From NCBI GenBank assembly GCA_943788815.1, contig CALSRS010000002.1, positions 431,062 through 495,061 on the forward strand: a stretch of 64,000 nt of DNA, given 5' to 3'. Numbering within the stretch: the stretch's first letter is position 1; every line of letters begins with the position of its first letter. This document shows positions 44,868 through 57,058 of the stretch, piece after piece. The notes below the pieces were generated by a model. That model was not told where the DNA came from. It searched no databases and saw nothing but the letters and a program-made list of their open reading frames with translations. Source of the stretch: an uncultured Gammaproteobacteria bacterium (GTDB taxonomy: Bacteria > Pseudomonadota > Gammaproteobacteria > Eutrophobiales > Eutrophobiaceae). A program made the position numbers and the translations under genes.

Positions 44868-47138
44868 ATGTTAGATAAAGAGCTCGAACATACACTCAAT
44901 GATGCCTTTCAACAGGCACGCGAACAACGTCATGAATTCATGACAGTTGAACACCTGTTGCTTGCGCTGCTGGAAAACCAGTCCGCCGTCAGCGTATTAA
45001 AGGCCTGCGGTGCAAACCTTAATTCCCTGCATAACGAACTTTCAATATTTATTAGCGAAAACTCACCAGTATTGGATGAAGACGATGAGCGTGAAACCCA
45101 GCCAACATTGGGATTTCAACGCGTGTTACAACGGGCAGTTTTTCATGTCCAATCTTCTGGTCGCAAAGAGGTAACCGGTGCAAACGTCCTGGTTGCGATC
45201 TTTGGAGAACGTGAATCCCACGCTGTCTATTTTTTAAGTCGACAAAATATTGCCAGACTGGATGTCGTGAACTATATATCTCATGGCATTACCAAAATCA
45301 CAGACAATGAATCAGAAAACCACGAAGACATTTCTTTAGATGAAGACGGGCAAGCTGATGAGTCGTCTAGCAGTCCATTAGACGCCTTTGCGGTCAACCT
45401 GAATGAGCAGGCATTGGCCGGCAAGATAGATCCTTTAATTGGTCGTGATCTTGAAATTGAAAGGACCATACAAATCCTTTGCCGACGAAGAAAAAATAAT
45501 CCTTTATACGTAGGTGAAGCTGGCGTGGGTAAAACTGCCATAGCCGAAGGACTGGCAAAAATGATTGTTGATAAAGAGGTTCCAGAAGTCCTACTGGAAT
45601 CAACAATTTTTGCATTGGATCTGGGCGCTCTACTTGCTGGCACAAAATATCGCGGTGACTTTGAAAAACGCCTGAAAGGTGTCATCAACCAGCTTAAACA
45701 ACAAGAGGGCTCAATACTCTTTATTGATGAAATTCACATGATTATAGGTGCGGGGGCGGCCTCAGGTGGCGTTATGGATGCCTCCAATATCATCAAGCCC
45801 GTACTTGCATCCGGTGATATGAAATGTATCGGTTCTACCACCTACCAGGAATACCGAGGCATCTTTGAAAAAGATCGCGCACTGTCCAGACGGTTCCAGA
45901 AAATAGATGTGACAGAACCTTCTATCGACGAAGCCGTAAAGATATTACAAGGCCTTAAATCCAGATTTGAGGAGCATCATTCCATTAAGTACACCAACCA
46001 GGCGTTACGTTCAGCCGTTGTACTGACAGACCGTTACATTACAGATCGGCATCTTCCAGACAAGGCCATAGACATTATTGATGAGGCTGGGGCATCACAA
46101 CAATTACTAACACCTTCGCGACGGAAAAAAACCATAGGCGTACACGATATTGAAAATATTGTGGCAAAGGTTGCCCGTATTCCGCCCAAGACAGTTAACA
46201 GTACAGACAAGGACGTGATGAAAAACCTTCAACGTAACCTGAAAATGGTCGTGTTTGGCCAGGACAATGCGATTGAAACCCTGTCATCGGCAATCAAGAT
46301 GTCACGTACCGGTCTGGGAAATCCACAAACACCCATAGGCGCATTTTTGTTTGCCGGCCCAACTGGGGTTGGCAAGACCGAAGTCACCCGACAACTAGCT
46401 AAAATCATGGGCATTGAATTAATCCGCTATGACATGTCCGAATACATGGAAAGGCATACCGTCTCCAGATTAATTGGCGCCCCTCCAGGTTATGTAGGAT
46501 TTGATCAAGGCGGGCTATTAACAGATGCCGTCAACAAGCATCCTCATTCTGTTTTGTTATTTGATGAAATGGAAAAGGCACACCCGGATGTATTTAACCT
46601 GCTATTACAGGTTATGGATCACGGCACCCTGACAGACAGCAACGGCAGGAAAACAGATTTTAGAAATGTCATTATTATCATGACCACCAATGCCGGTGCC
46701 GACCGAATCAGTCGACCCTCCATGGGATTTACACTGCAAGACCATAAGTCGGATGCAATGGAAGTGATTAAGAAGGTGTTTAGTCCGGAATTTCGAAACC
46801 GGCTGGATGCGATCATTGAATTTAATTCCCTGGACCCGGTAACAATTCAAAATGTCGTGGACAAATTTCTTGTTGAGCTACAAGCCCAGCTTGATGATAA
46901 AAAAGTCACTATGGATGTTGATGAATCTGCTCGTGTCTGGTTGGGAATCCATGGTTATGACAAGGTGATGGGGGCAAGACCCATGGCAAGAATTATTCAG
47001 GACAAGATTAAAAAGCCCCTTGCAGAGGAATTACTCTTTGGAAAACTCGAACATGGTGGGCATATCATTATTTCCGATAAAGATGACGAGCTCACTATCG
47101 ACATTTTGGATAAAGAACTGGAAAAAACAACGACCTGA
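44868..47138 (+). CDS. clpA: ATP-dependent Clp protease ATP-binding subunit ClpA
   Basis: AAA+ unfoldase of 756 aa from the ATG at 44868; an in-frame GTG at 44844 lies inside clpS and is rejected because MLDKELEHTLN aligns with the ClpA N-terminus. The N-domain repeats (residues 1-145) are followed by D1 with Walker A GEAGVGKTA and D2 with GPTGVGKTE. The D2 region contains IGAPPGYVGFDQGGLLTDAV, and the C-terminus has a ClpP-binding loop type seen in MVLGAR-like MGARPMARIIQDKIKKPLAE. No clpP is in this window. Confidence 0.96.
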   Translation: MLDKELEHTLNDAFQQAREQRHEFMTVEHLLLALLENQSAVSVLKACGANLNSLHNELSIFISENSPVLDEDDERETQPTLGFQRVLQRAVFHVQSSGRKEVTGANVLVAIFGERESHAVYFLSRQNIARLDVVNYISHGITKITDNESENHEDISLDEDGQADESSSSPLDAFAVNLNEQALAGKIDPLIGRDLEIERTIQILCRRRKNNPLYVGEAGVGKTAIAEGLAKMIVDKEVPEVLLESTIFALDLGALLAGTKYRGDFEKRLKGVINQLKQQEGSILFIDEIHMIIGAGAASGGVMDASNIIKPVLASGDMKCIGSTTYQEYRGIFEKDRALSRRFQKIDVTEPSIDEAVKILQGLKSRFEEHHSIKYTNQALRSAVVLTDRYITDRHLPDKAIDIIDEAGASQQLLTPSRRKKTIGVHDIENIVAKVARIPPKTVNSTDKDVMKNLQRNLKMVVFGQDNAIETLSSAIKMSRTGLGNPQTPIGAFLFAGPTGVGKTEVTRQLAKIMGIELIRYDMSEYMERHTVSRLIGAPPGYVGFDQGGLLTDAVNKHPHSVLLFDEMEKAHPDVFNLLLQVMDHGTLTDSNGRKTDFRNVIIIMTTNAGADRISRPSMGFTLQDHKSDAMEVIKKVFSPEFRNRLDAIIEFNSLDPVTIQNVVDKFLVELQAQLDDKKVTMDVDESARVWLGIHGYDKVMGARPMARIIQDKIKKPLAEELLFGKLEHGGHIIISDKDDELTIDILDKELEKTTT

Positions 47139-47166
47139 TACCACTATAGGCCCTAAGGTACTTAAA

Positions 47167-48237
47167 TCAGATTGCGGGCTCTATCTTGGGACGTGTAAAT
47201 ATTGACACCATATTTCTTCCCTCTGTTTTGCTTTGGTACATAGCCTTGTCTGCTTTATCCATTAATTCGTCAACATTATTAGATGAATCCGGATAACTCG
47301 CGAGACCAATACTCACTGTTGAAGACACCTGGCTACCCTTATAGTCAAAAGATGAATTTTCAACAGCCGTTCGAATTCGTTCAGCAATAGGCTTGGCACT
47401 GTCTGCGTTAATAGCTGGTAACAGAACAATAAATTCATCTCCTCCTATGCGTGCAAGGATGTCATAGGTACGACATGAATCTTCCAGGATAGTACTAATG
47501 TGTTTAAGCAACTTGTCGCCTGCCTCATGGCCGTGAGTATCATTCACGATTTTAAGGTTGTCCGCATCCACCTGCATTAATGTAAATGGCTTATCGCTAC
47601 GTAGCGCCCTTTCCATTTCCGTTTCCAGGGCAGCAACCAGTGAACGCCTGTTTTGCATGCCTGTCAGATCATCCGTCTCTGATAATAATTGCAGCAGGTT
47701 TCTCCCATGCTTCACATCAGCAGATAGCATAGTAGTGAGGTAACCTACTAATAAAAATGGAGCAAATACCACCATCAATTGAATGAAATTAGAGGTGGAA
47801 AAGGTATCGCCTGCATAGATTGGGTACCCCATGTACAGATAGAGACAGGTAATTAAAGCAAACTCGAGTAATGTAGTGGTTTTGCCAAGAGTCAGTGCGC
47901 TGGCGATGATTACAAGCAGATAAAGGTTTAATAAGGGGCTATACACACCACCTGTGTAATAGATTATCCAGCTGATAAACAACAACATCGCCCAGGTCTC
48001 TACGGCGATTTTCCATTTACTCTCTTTCCTGAAAAAATTGAAATAATGAAATGCCAGGGTAAAAAAGGCAAACATGATCATGGATATCACGACGTTCCAT
48101 TGATTATCAATTATTGCACCTGGAGAAACGTAATAAAGCATCGTCAATATTAAAAGCAACCACTCCAGCTCAGCGATGCTACGAGAAAATCCCTGGAGTT
48201 CCATCTCTTCAATATTAGTAGTTTCTGTTGACGGCAT
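47167..48237 (-). CDS. Membrane-anchored diguanylate cyclase (GGDEF)
   Basis: 356 aa. The N-terminal half (about 25-170) contains roughly six hydrophobic segments, for instance IAVETWAMLLFISWIIYYTGG and LLNLYLLVIIASALTLG, forming an unclassified membrane sensor domain. A short linker leads to the GGDEF domain, starting at LTGMQNRRSL, with VDADNLKIVNDTHGHEAGD and the intact catalytic motif RIGGDEFIVLLPA. An I-site RxxD four residues upstream is not evident. It should make cyclic di-GMP in response to a membrane signal. No EAL domain is present. Confidence 0.9.
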   Translation of the reverse strand: MPSTETTNIEEMELQGFSRSIAELEWLLLILTMLYYVSPGAIIDNQWNVVISMIMFAFFTLAFHYFNFFRKESKWKIAVETWAMLLFISWIIYYTGGVYSPLLNLYLLVIIASALTLGKTTTLLEFALITCLYLYMGYPIYAGDTFSTSNFIQLMVVFAPFLLVGYLTTMLSADVKHGRNLLQLLSETDDLTGMQNRRSLVAALETEMERALRSDKPFTLMQVDADNLKIVNDTHGHEAGDKLLKHISTILEDSCRTYDILARIGGDEFIVLLPAINADSAKPIAERIRTAVENSSFDYKGSQVSSTVSIGLASYPDSSNNVDELMDKADKAMYQSKTEGRNMVSIFTRPKIEPAI

Positions 48238-48266
48238 TGAATTCTATTACTGGTGGTTTTGGATAT

Positions 48267-49586
48267 TCAACTTAACTTGTTTATGAATATCTTGGAATTT
48301 CGCTTGAAATTATATAAATTCTTTTTTTCTATCGGCAGTTTTTCAATCGCAATTTCTTCAAATCCCAACTCCCTAAACCAGTGTTCTGCCTGGGTGGTTA
48401 ACACAAATAGACTTTCAATCTGTTTGTCTTTAGCTCTGTGTTTCAAGACGGAATAAATCTGCTCTCCCCTGCCAGAATTATTATAATCATTATGAATCGC
48501 CAGGCAGGCTACTTCTGCTGTTTTTTCTTTCTCATATAAATATAAAGCACCACATCCAATAATCACATCATCACGTAACATAACGGTAAAATTATCGATT
48601 TCCAGTTCCAGCTTTTCCCTGGATCGCTCAACTAGAACACCGGATTTTTCCAGAGGCGTGATTATTTCGAGGATACCGGAGATATCATCTATGGTCGCTT
48701 GTCTTAATTCGTCAAAAGAAGTGCTGCTGATCATGGTGCCAATTCCATCACGGGAAAACAATTCCTGTATCACACCACCTTCTAAGGATGAATTGATGAT
48801 ATGCACCCTGGCAACGCCCTCTTTACACGCATCGATCGCATGATTTAGAAGCTGATATTCTGACTGATCAGGAATTTTATTATCAGACAGATACTTGTTT
48901 ACTTCTGTGACGATCATCTCCTTGATGAGCTTTCCTTTATCATCAAAGATGCCGTCCGCATTGGACAGATAGATAAGTTTGTCGGCCCCTAATCGTGAGG
49001 CGACATCCCGGGCAAGAGCCCTGGCCTCAAGATTCAAAATATCACCGGTGACTGAATAACCAAGTGGCGGTATCAGGACAATTTCATTGGCATCCAGTCG
49101 TTTGTCTATAATGGCTGTTTCAATCGACCGTACAGATCCGGTAAATAAGTGATCTACTCCATCTACGACACCCATGGGCTTTGCCCTGACATAATTCCCT
49201 GATGAGACTATCACCTTGGCATTTAGCATAGGTGTATTCCCTAAGCCTATGGACAGGGCCGCTTCAATTTCAACTCGCAGCTTTCCTGCGGCGTCCTTAA
49301 TAATCTCAAGGGTCTGGCTATCCGTTACTCGAATTCCCTTATGATAATGAGAGGTATCATCGTGGTCCTTCAAACGGGACTCGATAGAATGCCGAGTGCT
49401 AAAAACCAGGACCAACCTGATCTCCAGACTGTTCAACAAAGCCAGATCATGGACCAGACCAGTAAACGAATCCGATCCAATAACGCTGTCATCCATATGG
49501 ATCACAAAGGTTTTACCTTTGTGCACCCTGATATACGGAGAGGCTGATCGAAACCAGTGTATAAATTCTATGTTGTTGTCACTCAT
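48267..49586 (-). CDS. argA: N-acetylglutamate synthase (ArgA)
   Basis: First enzyme of arginine synthesis, 439 aa (E. coli 443). The N-terminal amino-acid-kinase-like domain (GKTFVIHMDDSVIGSD; VLIPPLGYSVTGDILNLEAR) probably binds arginine for feedback control. The C-terminal GNAT acetyltransferase domain is seen in VACLAIHNDYNNSGRGEQIY, the acetyl-CoA loop. ATG is 1 base after the argE stop (TAAGATG), so the pair is one operon with coupled translation. Confidence 0.94.
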   Translation of the reverse strand: MSDNNIEFIHWFRSASPYIRVHKGKTFVIHMDDSVIGSDSFTGLVHDLALLNSLEIRLVLVFSTRHSIESRLKDHDDTSHYHKGIRVTDSQTLEIIKDAAGKLRVEIEAALSIGLGNTPMLNAKVIVSSGNYVRAKPMGVVDGVDHLFTGSVRSIETAIIDKRLDANEIVLIPPLGYSVTGDILNLEARALARDVASRLGADKLIYLSNADGIFDDKGKLIKEMIVTEVNKYLSDNKIPDQSEYQLLNHAIDACKEGVARVHIINSSLEGGVIQELFSRDGIGTMISSTSFDELRQATIDDISGILEIITPLEKSGVLVERSREKLELEIDNFTVMLRDDVIIGCGALYLYEKEKTAEVACLAIHNDYNNSGRGEQIYSVLKHRAKDKQIESLFVLTTQAEHWFRELGFEEIAIEKLPIEKKNLYNFKRNSKIFINKLS

Positions 49587-49587
49587 C

Positions 49588-50739
49588 TTACATACAATAC
49601 TGTTTAATTAATTCTCGGGTTATATTTTTCATGGGTTCAATCGAAGCGAGTTCCAGGTATTCGTTTATCTGGTGTGCAACTTCGATGTTACCAGGGCCCA
49701 GTACTACTGTATCCATACCCATGGTTTTAAAATAAGGTGCTTCTGTTCCAAACGCAACACTAGATGCGGGTTCTCCTGCGAGTTTTTCGGCATATTTTAC
49801 AATATCTGCATCAGCTGGTGTTTCCATCGCGGGAACACCCGGAAAAATTCGGTCAAACTCCACTTTCAATCCAGTGCCATCAATTAACTCCATCACCTCT
49901 CGCCTGATTTCCGCCCTCAAGAGTTCAATTTCCATTCCAGGCAAAAATCTGAGATCAATTCTAAGTTCACAATTACCACAGATTCGGTTTGGACTATCCC
50001 CACCGCTAATGGTACCAAAATTTATTGTCGCATAGGGTACTTTGAATTTGTCATTGACGGCACGTTGTTGCATCGAGGTCCGCCATTCAAGTAAGCGATT
50101 AATGACATCATTCATCCCTTCAAGGGCATTGATACCCAGGGACGGGTCACTTGAATGTCCCGCTTTACCAATTAATCTTATGGTCTCGTATAAAATTCCC
50201 TTGTGCATGTTCACTGGTTTTAGACAGGTCGGCTCACCAATGACCGCCACCTCTCCCAGTGACCGACCTGAGGCGACCAATGCCTTGGCGCCTGCCATGG
50301 TGCTTTCTTCATCACAGGTGGCAAGAATATAAAGCGGTTTAATAAAATCATTTACTCGCATGTCACGTAATACGTCCAGGACAATGGGAAAAAAACCTTT
50401 CATGTCAGCGCTACCCAGACCATATAAGCGCTGGTCGGCCTCGGTGAGCTTGAACGGGTCATAATTCCATCCGGCTTCATCATAAGGAACGGTATCTGTA
50501 TGACCGGATAACACCAGACCGCCCTCACCCTTGCCCGCCACAGCAATAAGGTTAAATTTACCTGCCTTTTCCTCAACGGGCATAATTTCTACCTTAAACC
50601 CCAGATCCTCCAACCACTCACCCAGTTGTGCGACCACAGCGTGATTACTCATGTCCAACTGTGGCTCGATACAGCTCACACTGGGCAAAGAGATCAAGGT
50701 ATTAAATTGTTCAATCAGTCCTGGAATCTTGTTATTCAT
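49588..50739 (-). CDS. argE: Acetylornithine deacetylase
   Basis: M20-family zinc deacetylase giving ornithine from N-acetylornithine, 383 aa from the ATG at 50739 (the exact length of E. coli ArgE). A TTG extension to 50817 is rejected. Metal-site motifs are LSGHTDTVPYDEAGW, YGLGSADMKGFFPI, ATCDEESTMAGAK and the C-terminal VAFGTEAPYFKTMG and VLGPGNIEVAHQINEYLEL. Co-transcribed with argA downstream and divergent from ilvD. Confidence 0.94.
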   Translation of the reverse strand: MNNKIPGLIEQFNTLISLPSVSCIEPQLDMSNHAVVAQLGEWLEDLGFKVEIMPVEEKAGKFNLIAVAGKGEGGLVLSGHTDTVPYDEAGWNYDPFKLTEADQRLYGLGSADMKGFFPIVLDVLRDMRVNDFIKPLYILATCDEESTMAGAKALVASGRSLGEVAVIGEPTCLKPVNMHKGILYETIRLIGKAGHSSDPSLGINALEGMNDVINRLLEWRTSMQQRAVNDKFKVPYATINFGTISGGDSPNRICGNCELRIDLRFLPGMEIELLRAEIRREVMELIDGTGLKVEFDRIFPGVPAMETPADADIVKYAEKLAGEPASSVAFGTEAPYFKTMGMDTVVLGPGNIEVAHQINEYLELASIEPMKNITRELIKQYCM

Positions 50740-50831
50740 GATTATTTTAGGTTTTAAGTCACTTACAGATACGTCACGATTGTTGTATTCTATCGCACCT
50801 TTATTGATGAAACCCAATGTTTGGAATGTAA

Positions 50832-52511
50832 ATGGCTAAAAAAATTAATTCAATCAGCTCAACCATCACACAACATCGTTCACACGGCGCTGCCCAGGCC
50901 ATGCTGTATGGCACCGGGATGACAGACAAAGATATGAGTAAGGCCCAGATAGGGATTTCCAGCATCTGGTATGAAGGCAATACCTGTAACATGCATTTGC
51001 TGGATCTGGCCGAAAAAGTTAAACAAGGTGTGGAAGCTGCTGGTCTGGTTGGCATGCGATTCAATACCATCGGGGTTAGTGATGGTATCTCCATGGGTAC
51101 CGACGGGATGAGCTATTCACTGCAGTCCCGTGATTTGATTGCCGACTCCATCGAAACTGTCATGGGTGCTCAGTGGTATGACGGTAATATTTCTATCCCG
51201 GGTTGCGATAAAAATATGCCTGGTTGTATCATGGCGATGACCCGGGTAAACCGCCCAGCTTTGATGATCTATGGCGGAACCATTAAACCGGGGATCCGAG
51301 ACGGCCAGAAGATCGATATCATCTCTGCCTTTCAAAGTTATGGCGAGTATATCTCCGGGAATATAAATGACGATGATCGAATAGACATTTTAAAGAAGTC
51401 TTGCCCCGGTGCCGGTGCCTGTGGCGGGATGTATACTGCAAACACCATGGCCTCTGCCATAGAAGCACTGGGATTGTCACTACCCTATAGTTCATCCACC
51501 CCTGCCGTTGACCCCGGCAAACTGGAAGAATGCCTAAGGGCGGGTGAAGCAATTAAACACTTGCTAGAACTGGATCTAAAACCCAAAGACATACTCACTA
51601 GGGAATCCTTTGAAAATGCCATGGTCATAGTGACCGTATTGGGTGGATCGACCAACGCTGTATTGCACTTACTTGCCATGGCAAGAACAGCAGACATTGA
51701 ACTGACCATAGATGATTTTCAATCTGTTACCGACAGGACACCCTATCTTGCCGATCTCAAGCCCAGTGGCAAATACGTAATGGAAGACTTGCACCTGATC
51801 GGTGGTATCCCCGCCGTAATGAAATACTTGTTGGAAAACGATTTGATCAATGGTGACTGCATGACGGTCACAGGCAAGACCATCAGGGAAAATCTAGAAT
51901 CAGTACCTGACCTTGCAAAGGATCAAGATGTCATCCATACACTGGAAAACCCCATCAAAAAATCCGGTCATATTCGTATCATGAAAGGCAATCTGGCACC
52001 AGGTGGATCAGTTGCTAAAATCACGGGCAAGGAAGGCGAAGTCTTTTCTGGAACGGCCAAGGTGTTTGATTCAGAAGAAGACATGCTAAAGGCGCTGGAA
52101 GACAAGCAGATTGAAAAAGGTGATGTGGTGGTTATCCGTTATGAAGGCCCCAAAGGCGGCCCGGGCATGCCAGAAATGTTAACCCCAACATCTGCCATCA
52201 TGGGCGCAGGTCTGGGTAACGATGTTGCCATGATCACCGATGGTCGGTTCTCCGGCGGTTCACATGGATTTATCATTGGCCACGTAGTCCCCGAGGCGCA
52301 AGAAGGCGGTCCCATTGCGCTGATCAAAACCGGTGACAAAATCACAATAGATGCCGTTAAAAATGCAATCAATGTGAATTTATCAGACGATGAACTTCAA
52401 AAACGCAAGGCCGATTGGATCATGCCACCCTACCGGGCAACCCGCGGGACACTTTATAAATTCATCAAGAATGTAAAGTCAGCATCCGAGGGATGTGTAA
52501 CGGATGAGTGA
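50832..52511 (+). CDS. ilvD: Dihydroxy-acid dehydratase
   Basis: 559 aa iron-sulfur dehydratase of valine, leucine and isoleucine synthesis. Cluster cysteines are in [14 protein letters not shown] and [19 protein letters not shown], and [17 protein letters not shown] is the C-terminal family signature. The shorter form (about 560 aa, against 616 in E. coli) matches the plant/cyanobacterial-type subgroup that often carries a 2Fe-2S cluster. Promoter must lie in the short gap with argE. A terminator follows. Confidence 0.95.
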   Translation: MAKKINSISSTITQHRSHGAAQAMLYGTGMTDKDMSKAQIGISSIWYEGNTCNMHLLDLAEKVKQGVEAAGLVGMRFNTIGVSDGISMGTDGMSYSLQSRDLIADSIETVMGAQWYDGNISIPGCDKNMPGCIMAMTRVNRPALMIYGGTIKPGIRDGQKIDIISAFQSYGEYISGNINDDDRIDILKKSCPGAGACGGMYTANTMASAIEALGLSLPYSSSTPAVDPGKLEECLRAGEAIKHLLELDLKPKDILTRESFENAMVIVTVLGGSTNAVLHLLAMARTADIELTIDDFQSVTDRTPYLADLKPSGKYVMEDLHLIGGIPAVMKYLLENDLINGDCMTVTGKTIRENLESVPDLAKDQDVIHTLENPIKKSGHIRIMKGNLAPGGSVAKITGKEGEVFSGTAKVFDSEEDMLKALEDKQIEKGDVVVIRYEGPKGGPGMPEMLTPTSAIMGAGLGNDVAMITDGRFSGGSHGFIIGHVVPEAQEGGPIALIKTGDKITIDAVKNAINVNLSDDELQKRKADWIMPPYRATRGTLYKFIKNVKSASEGCVTDE

Positions 52512-52565
52512 TTGCATGTGAGGTAATAGAGGTTAGACGTTAAGCTTTTATTCATATCCAAAAAA

Positions 52566-52602
52566 AAACGGCGGCGATAATATCGCCACCGTTTAGTTTT
52601 TT
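52566..52602. terminator. Bidirectional terminator between ilvD and katG
   Basis: A stem of 14 bp with one mismatch (52566-52579 with 52581-52594) is flanked by eight A on the left and a run of T on the right (52597-52602). It lies between convergent ilvD and katG and can therefore stop transcription from both sides. Confidence 0.85.
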
Positions 52603-52615
52603 GCCTTCTCAATTA

Positions 52616-54895
<2,280 letters not shown>

Positions 54896-54981
54896 TTATT
54901 ATAGGCGAACAAATAAATAGGGATAATTTTAAATTTATATTGAATTGATAGATAAATACTATTAAAGCAATAAACAATAAG

Positions 54982-55022
54982 AAAAAGCCCGGTTTATCTC
55001 AAATACTCACTTTAAACGGGCT
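54982..55022 (-). terminator. Terminator overlapping the end of the serine hydrolase gene
   Basis: A stem (agcccg-g-ttta with taaacgggct, one bulge, 54986-54996 with 55013-55022) with a long AT-rich loop runs into five A, giving T on the minus strand (54986-54982). Its distal arm overlaps the stop codon of the serine hydrolase gene. Confidence 0.6.
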
Positions 55023-56190
55023 AATTTGAAAGATATTTTGAATATAACTGCATAAACATGGGTACCACATCGCCGGCAAGTCGTGTCTCTGAGTTGGTAA
55101 GAAAGACCATTCCCATCTGTAGTTCGGTATTAAAAACCATTTCTGCGCGGGAACCTTGTACCCAACCGCCGTGATGCACGAAGTTTTGATGGTCTCCGTA
55201 ATCAAACACCCGCCAGCCAAGACCATAATAGGTACCTTCAATATTTTGCCAATCATCACCATGGTAATGAGACTGACCGCGAGTTGTTTTAGTATGCTTT
55301 GAGTGCATCATGGCGAGAGTATCTGCATCTAGAACATTCTGACTATGCCCCAACTGGGCAAGCAACCATTTATTCATATCCGTTATGCTGGCATTGGCCC
55401 CGGCAGCCGGTGCAAAATTATAATAATTTTCTTTCACCTTTACCGGTTTCCATTGTTTATTTTTTCTATACCTGACATGGGGGGTCGCATGATTTTGGTT
55501 ATTAACGAAATTATCCAGACCATAGGATGCCGTTTTCATGTTCAATGGTGTAAATAGATGATTTGTTACAAACTGGTCGTATGACTCTTTGGTGATCTTC
55601 TCGATGACATCACCTGTCATGCTGTATATGACATTCTGATAGCTATAGCAGGTGCCCGGTGCACAAACAAAAGGAACTTCATGCATTTTCAGCATAATTT
55701 TTTTATAACTGAAGTTCTCTTCAATATAATTCGTATAGGCATGGGGCACGAGGCCAGATCGTTGTGCTAATAAATCTTGAACTGTTAATTGCTTTGTATA
55801 TTTTGGATTCTTTAATTTCAAGGTCTTTACATAGTCTGTTACTTTGCTGTCCCAGTTTAATTGTCCCTTTTGCACAAGTGCCCCAACGGCGGCAGATGCC
55901 ATGGTCTTGGATACGGAGGCCAGCCTGAACACCGTATCGAGATTGACTTTGTCCTTATTGCCTATACTGGCGATACCATAAGCTCTGGTTAGAACGGTAT
56001 GACCATCAAGTACCAGTGTTATTGCAAGCCCTGGCGTGTCCGTGGCCACCTCTGTTTCGAGAAATGCTTCAAATTCTTTTTGGAAAAGTATTGATTCTGG
56101 AGCTGATTCTGAATCCACCGAATTTTGCTGATGCGCAGAAAATACCAGCAATGGCAAAAAGCAAAGAAAAATAAATAGTATTGATTTCAT
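55021..56190 (-). CDS. Exported serine hydrolase (beta-lactamase class C/esterase EstB family)
   Basis: 389 aa. Residues 1-19 are a signal peptide (MKSILFIFLCFLPLLVF). The serine-lysine dyad is SVSK in FRLASVSKTMASAAVGA. The tyrosine motif is CYSYQNVIYSMTG, and the third motif is HHGGWVQGSR in place of KTG, as in esterases and D-aminopeptidases of the family. NYYNFAPAAGANASITDMNKW is a typical conserved region. Substrate (ester, D-amide or cell-wall peptide) cannot be decided. A terminator overlaps its stop codon. Confidence 0.85.
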   Translation of the reverse strand: MKSILFIFLCFLPLLVFSAHQQNSVDSESAPESILFQKEFEAFLETEVATDTPGLAITLVLDGHTVLTRAYGIASIGNKDKVNLDTVFRLASVSKTMASAAVGALVQKGQLNWDSKVTDYVKTLKLKNPKYTKQLTVQDLLAQRSGLVPHAYTNYIEENFSYKKIMLKMHEVPFVCAPGTCYSYQNVIYSMTGDVIEKITKESYDQFVTNHLFTPLNMKTASYGLDNFVNNQNHATPHVRYRKNKQWKPVKVKENYYNFAPAAGANASITDMNKWLLAQLGHSQNVLDADTLAMMHSKHTKTTRGQSHYHGDDWQNIEGTYYGLGWRVFDYGDHQNFVHHGGWVQGSRAEMVFNTELQMGMVFLTNSETRLAGDVVPMFMQLYSKYLSN

Positions 56191-56233
56191 TTTATTAGTT
56201 AGTAATTCAAAGACAGTGTAATACTAAAACTAG

Positions 56234-56380
56234 CTATACGAATGTTACTCTGACTCCCTTTTTATTCTTATAAATTAAACCCATCAAAACACCTGCTGTT
56301 GCATAATGCAAGAAACCTAATGCCTCATGAATGATTATCCACTGCTGCATTGAGGGAATCATAAATAATGAGGCCATCAT
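56234..56380 (-). CDS. Possible 48-residue small membrane protein
   Basis: A complete small ORF (ATG 56380, TAG 56236-56234) in a gap of about 230 bp, all on the minus strand like its neighbours. It translates to a hydrophobic peptide with a coherent core (WIIIHEALGFLHYATAGVLM) and a short basic end (YKNKKG). GGA lies 7 bases upstream. No family is recognised. It could be a genuine small protein or the remnant of a larger gene. Confidence 0.35.
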   Translation of the reverse strand: MMASLFMIPSMQQWIIIHEALGFLHYATAGVLMGLIYKNKKGVRVTFV

Positions 56381-56420
56381 ATTTAAGTCCAGCTATCGCA
56401 GATGTTCCACTTAGAATGGG

Positions 56421-57026
56421 TCATGCCTCTTCCTGGTAGCGCTTATAAAAATCAATGACTTTTATGACGTAATTTTTTGTCTCCTCGTAGGGAGGGATTT
56501 TATTTCCATACTCTTTAACTGCCCCCTCGCCGGCATTATAAGCCGCCAGAGCTAACATTAAGTTATTATCGAACATGGCAAGCAGGTCGCGTAAATATCG
56601 AGTCCCACCATCCACATTATCTACTGGATTTCTTCGATTGACCACGCCATAGCGTTTTGCAGTTCCAGGCATCAATTGCATCAGTCCAACTGCGCCAGCC
56701 CGGGAGATTGCATTGGTATCATAGGCAGATTCTGCCGATATGACCGCATGCACCAAACTAGGAGGTAATCCGTAACGTTTTGCGACCCAATCTATAGTGG
56801 ATGAGTGGCGTTGCTTATTTTTATCAAAATCTTTTAGGGCAATCTGACTTTTTGCCTCTTCCCAACCCTTCCATGTTTTTACCAAGCGTTTGAATTCGGA
56901 ATTATCCGGTTTGTCGGTGAGTGTGACACGACCATACTTATCAACATATTTATAGATATCAGCGAAGGCCCCGGGAATGGAACCCACGTAAATCAATACG
57001 ATGACACAGAACAATAATCGCTTCAT
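56421..57026 (-). CDS. Lytic transglycosylase with DUF4124 and SLT domains
   Basis: 201 aa exported enzyme. A signal peptide (about 1-22) is followed by a DUF4124 segment (DIYKYVDKYGRVTLTDKP). The SLT domain of the MltC/Slt type has catalytic Glu in ISAESAYDTNAISRAGAVG, then GLMQLMPGTAKRYGV, GGTRYLRDLLAMF and LALAAYNAGEGAV. It would cleave peptidoglycan between MurNAc and GlcNAc to give anhydro-muropeptides. Its start lies 32 bases after the end of pgpA on the same strand. Confidence 0.93.
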   Translation of the reverse strand: MKRLLFCVIVLIYVGSIPGAFADIYKYVDKYGRVTLTDKPDNSEFKRLVKTWKGWEEAKSQIALKDFDKNKQRHSSTIDWVAKRYGLPPSLVHAVISAESAYDTNAISRAGAVGLMQLMPGTAKRYGVVNRRNPVDNVDGGTRYLRDLLAMFDNNLMLALAAYNAGEGAVKEYGNKIPPYEETKNYVIKVIDFYKRYQEEA

Positions 57027-57058
57027 TTACACTTAACCTGGTTTCTGTATTTACAATA

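Noticed and set aside
50740-50817. Earlier TTG start for ArgE
   Set aside because: The ATG at 50739 gives exactly the E. coli length, and the extension has no homology and narrows the ilvD promoter gap to almost nothing.
50740-50831. Riboswitch or attenuator before ilvD
   Set aside because: The argE-ilvD gap is only about 90 bases, and I see no leader peptide rich in branched amino acids nor a recognisable riboswitch fold.
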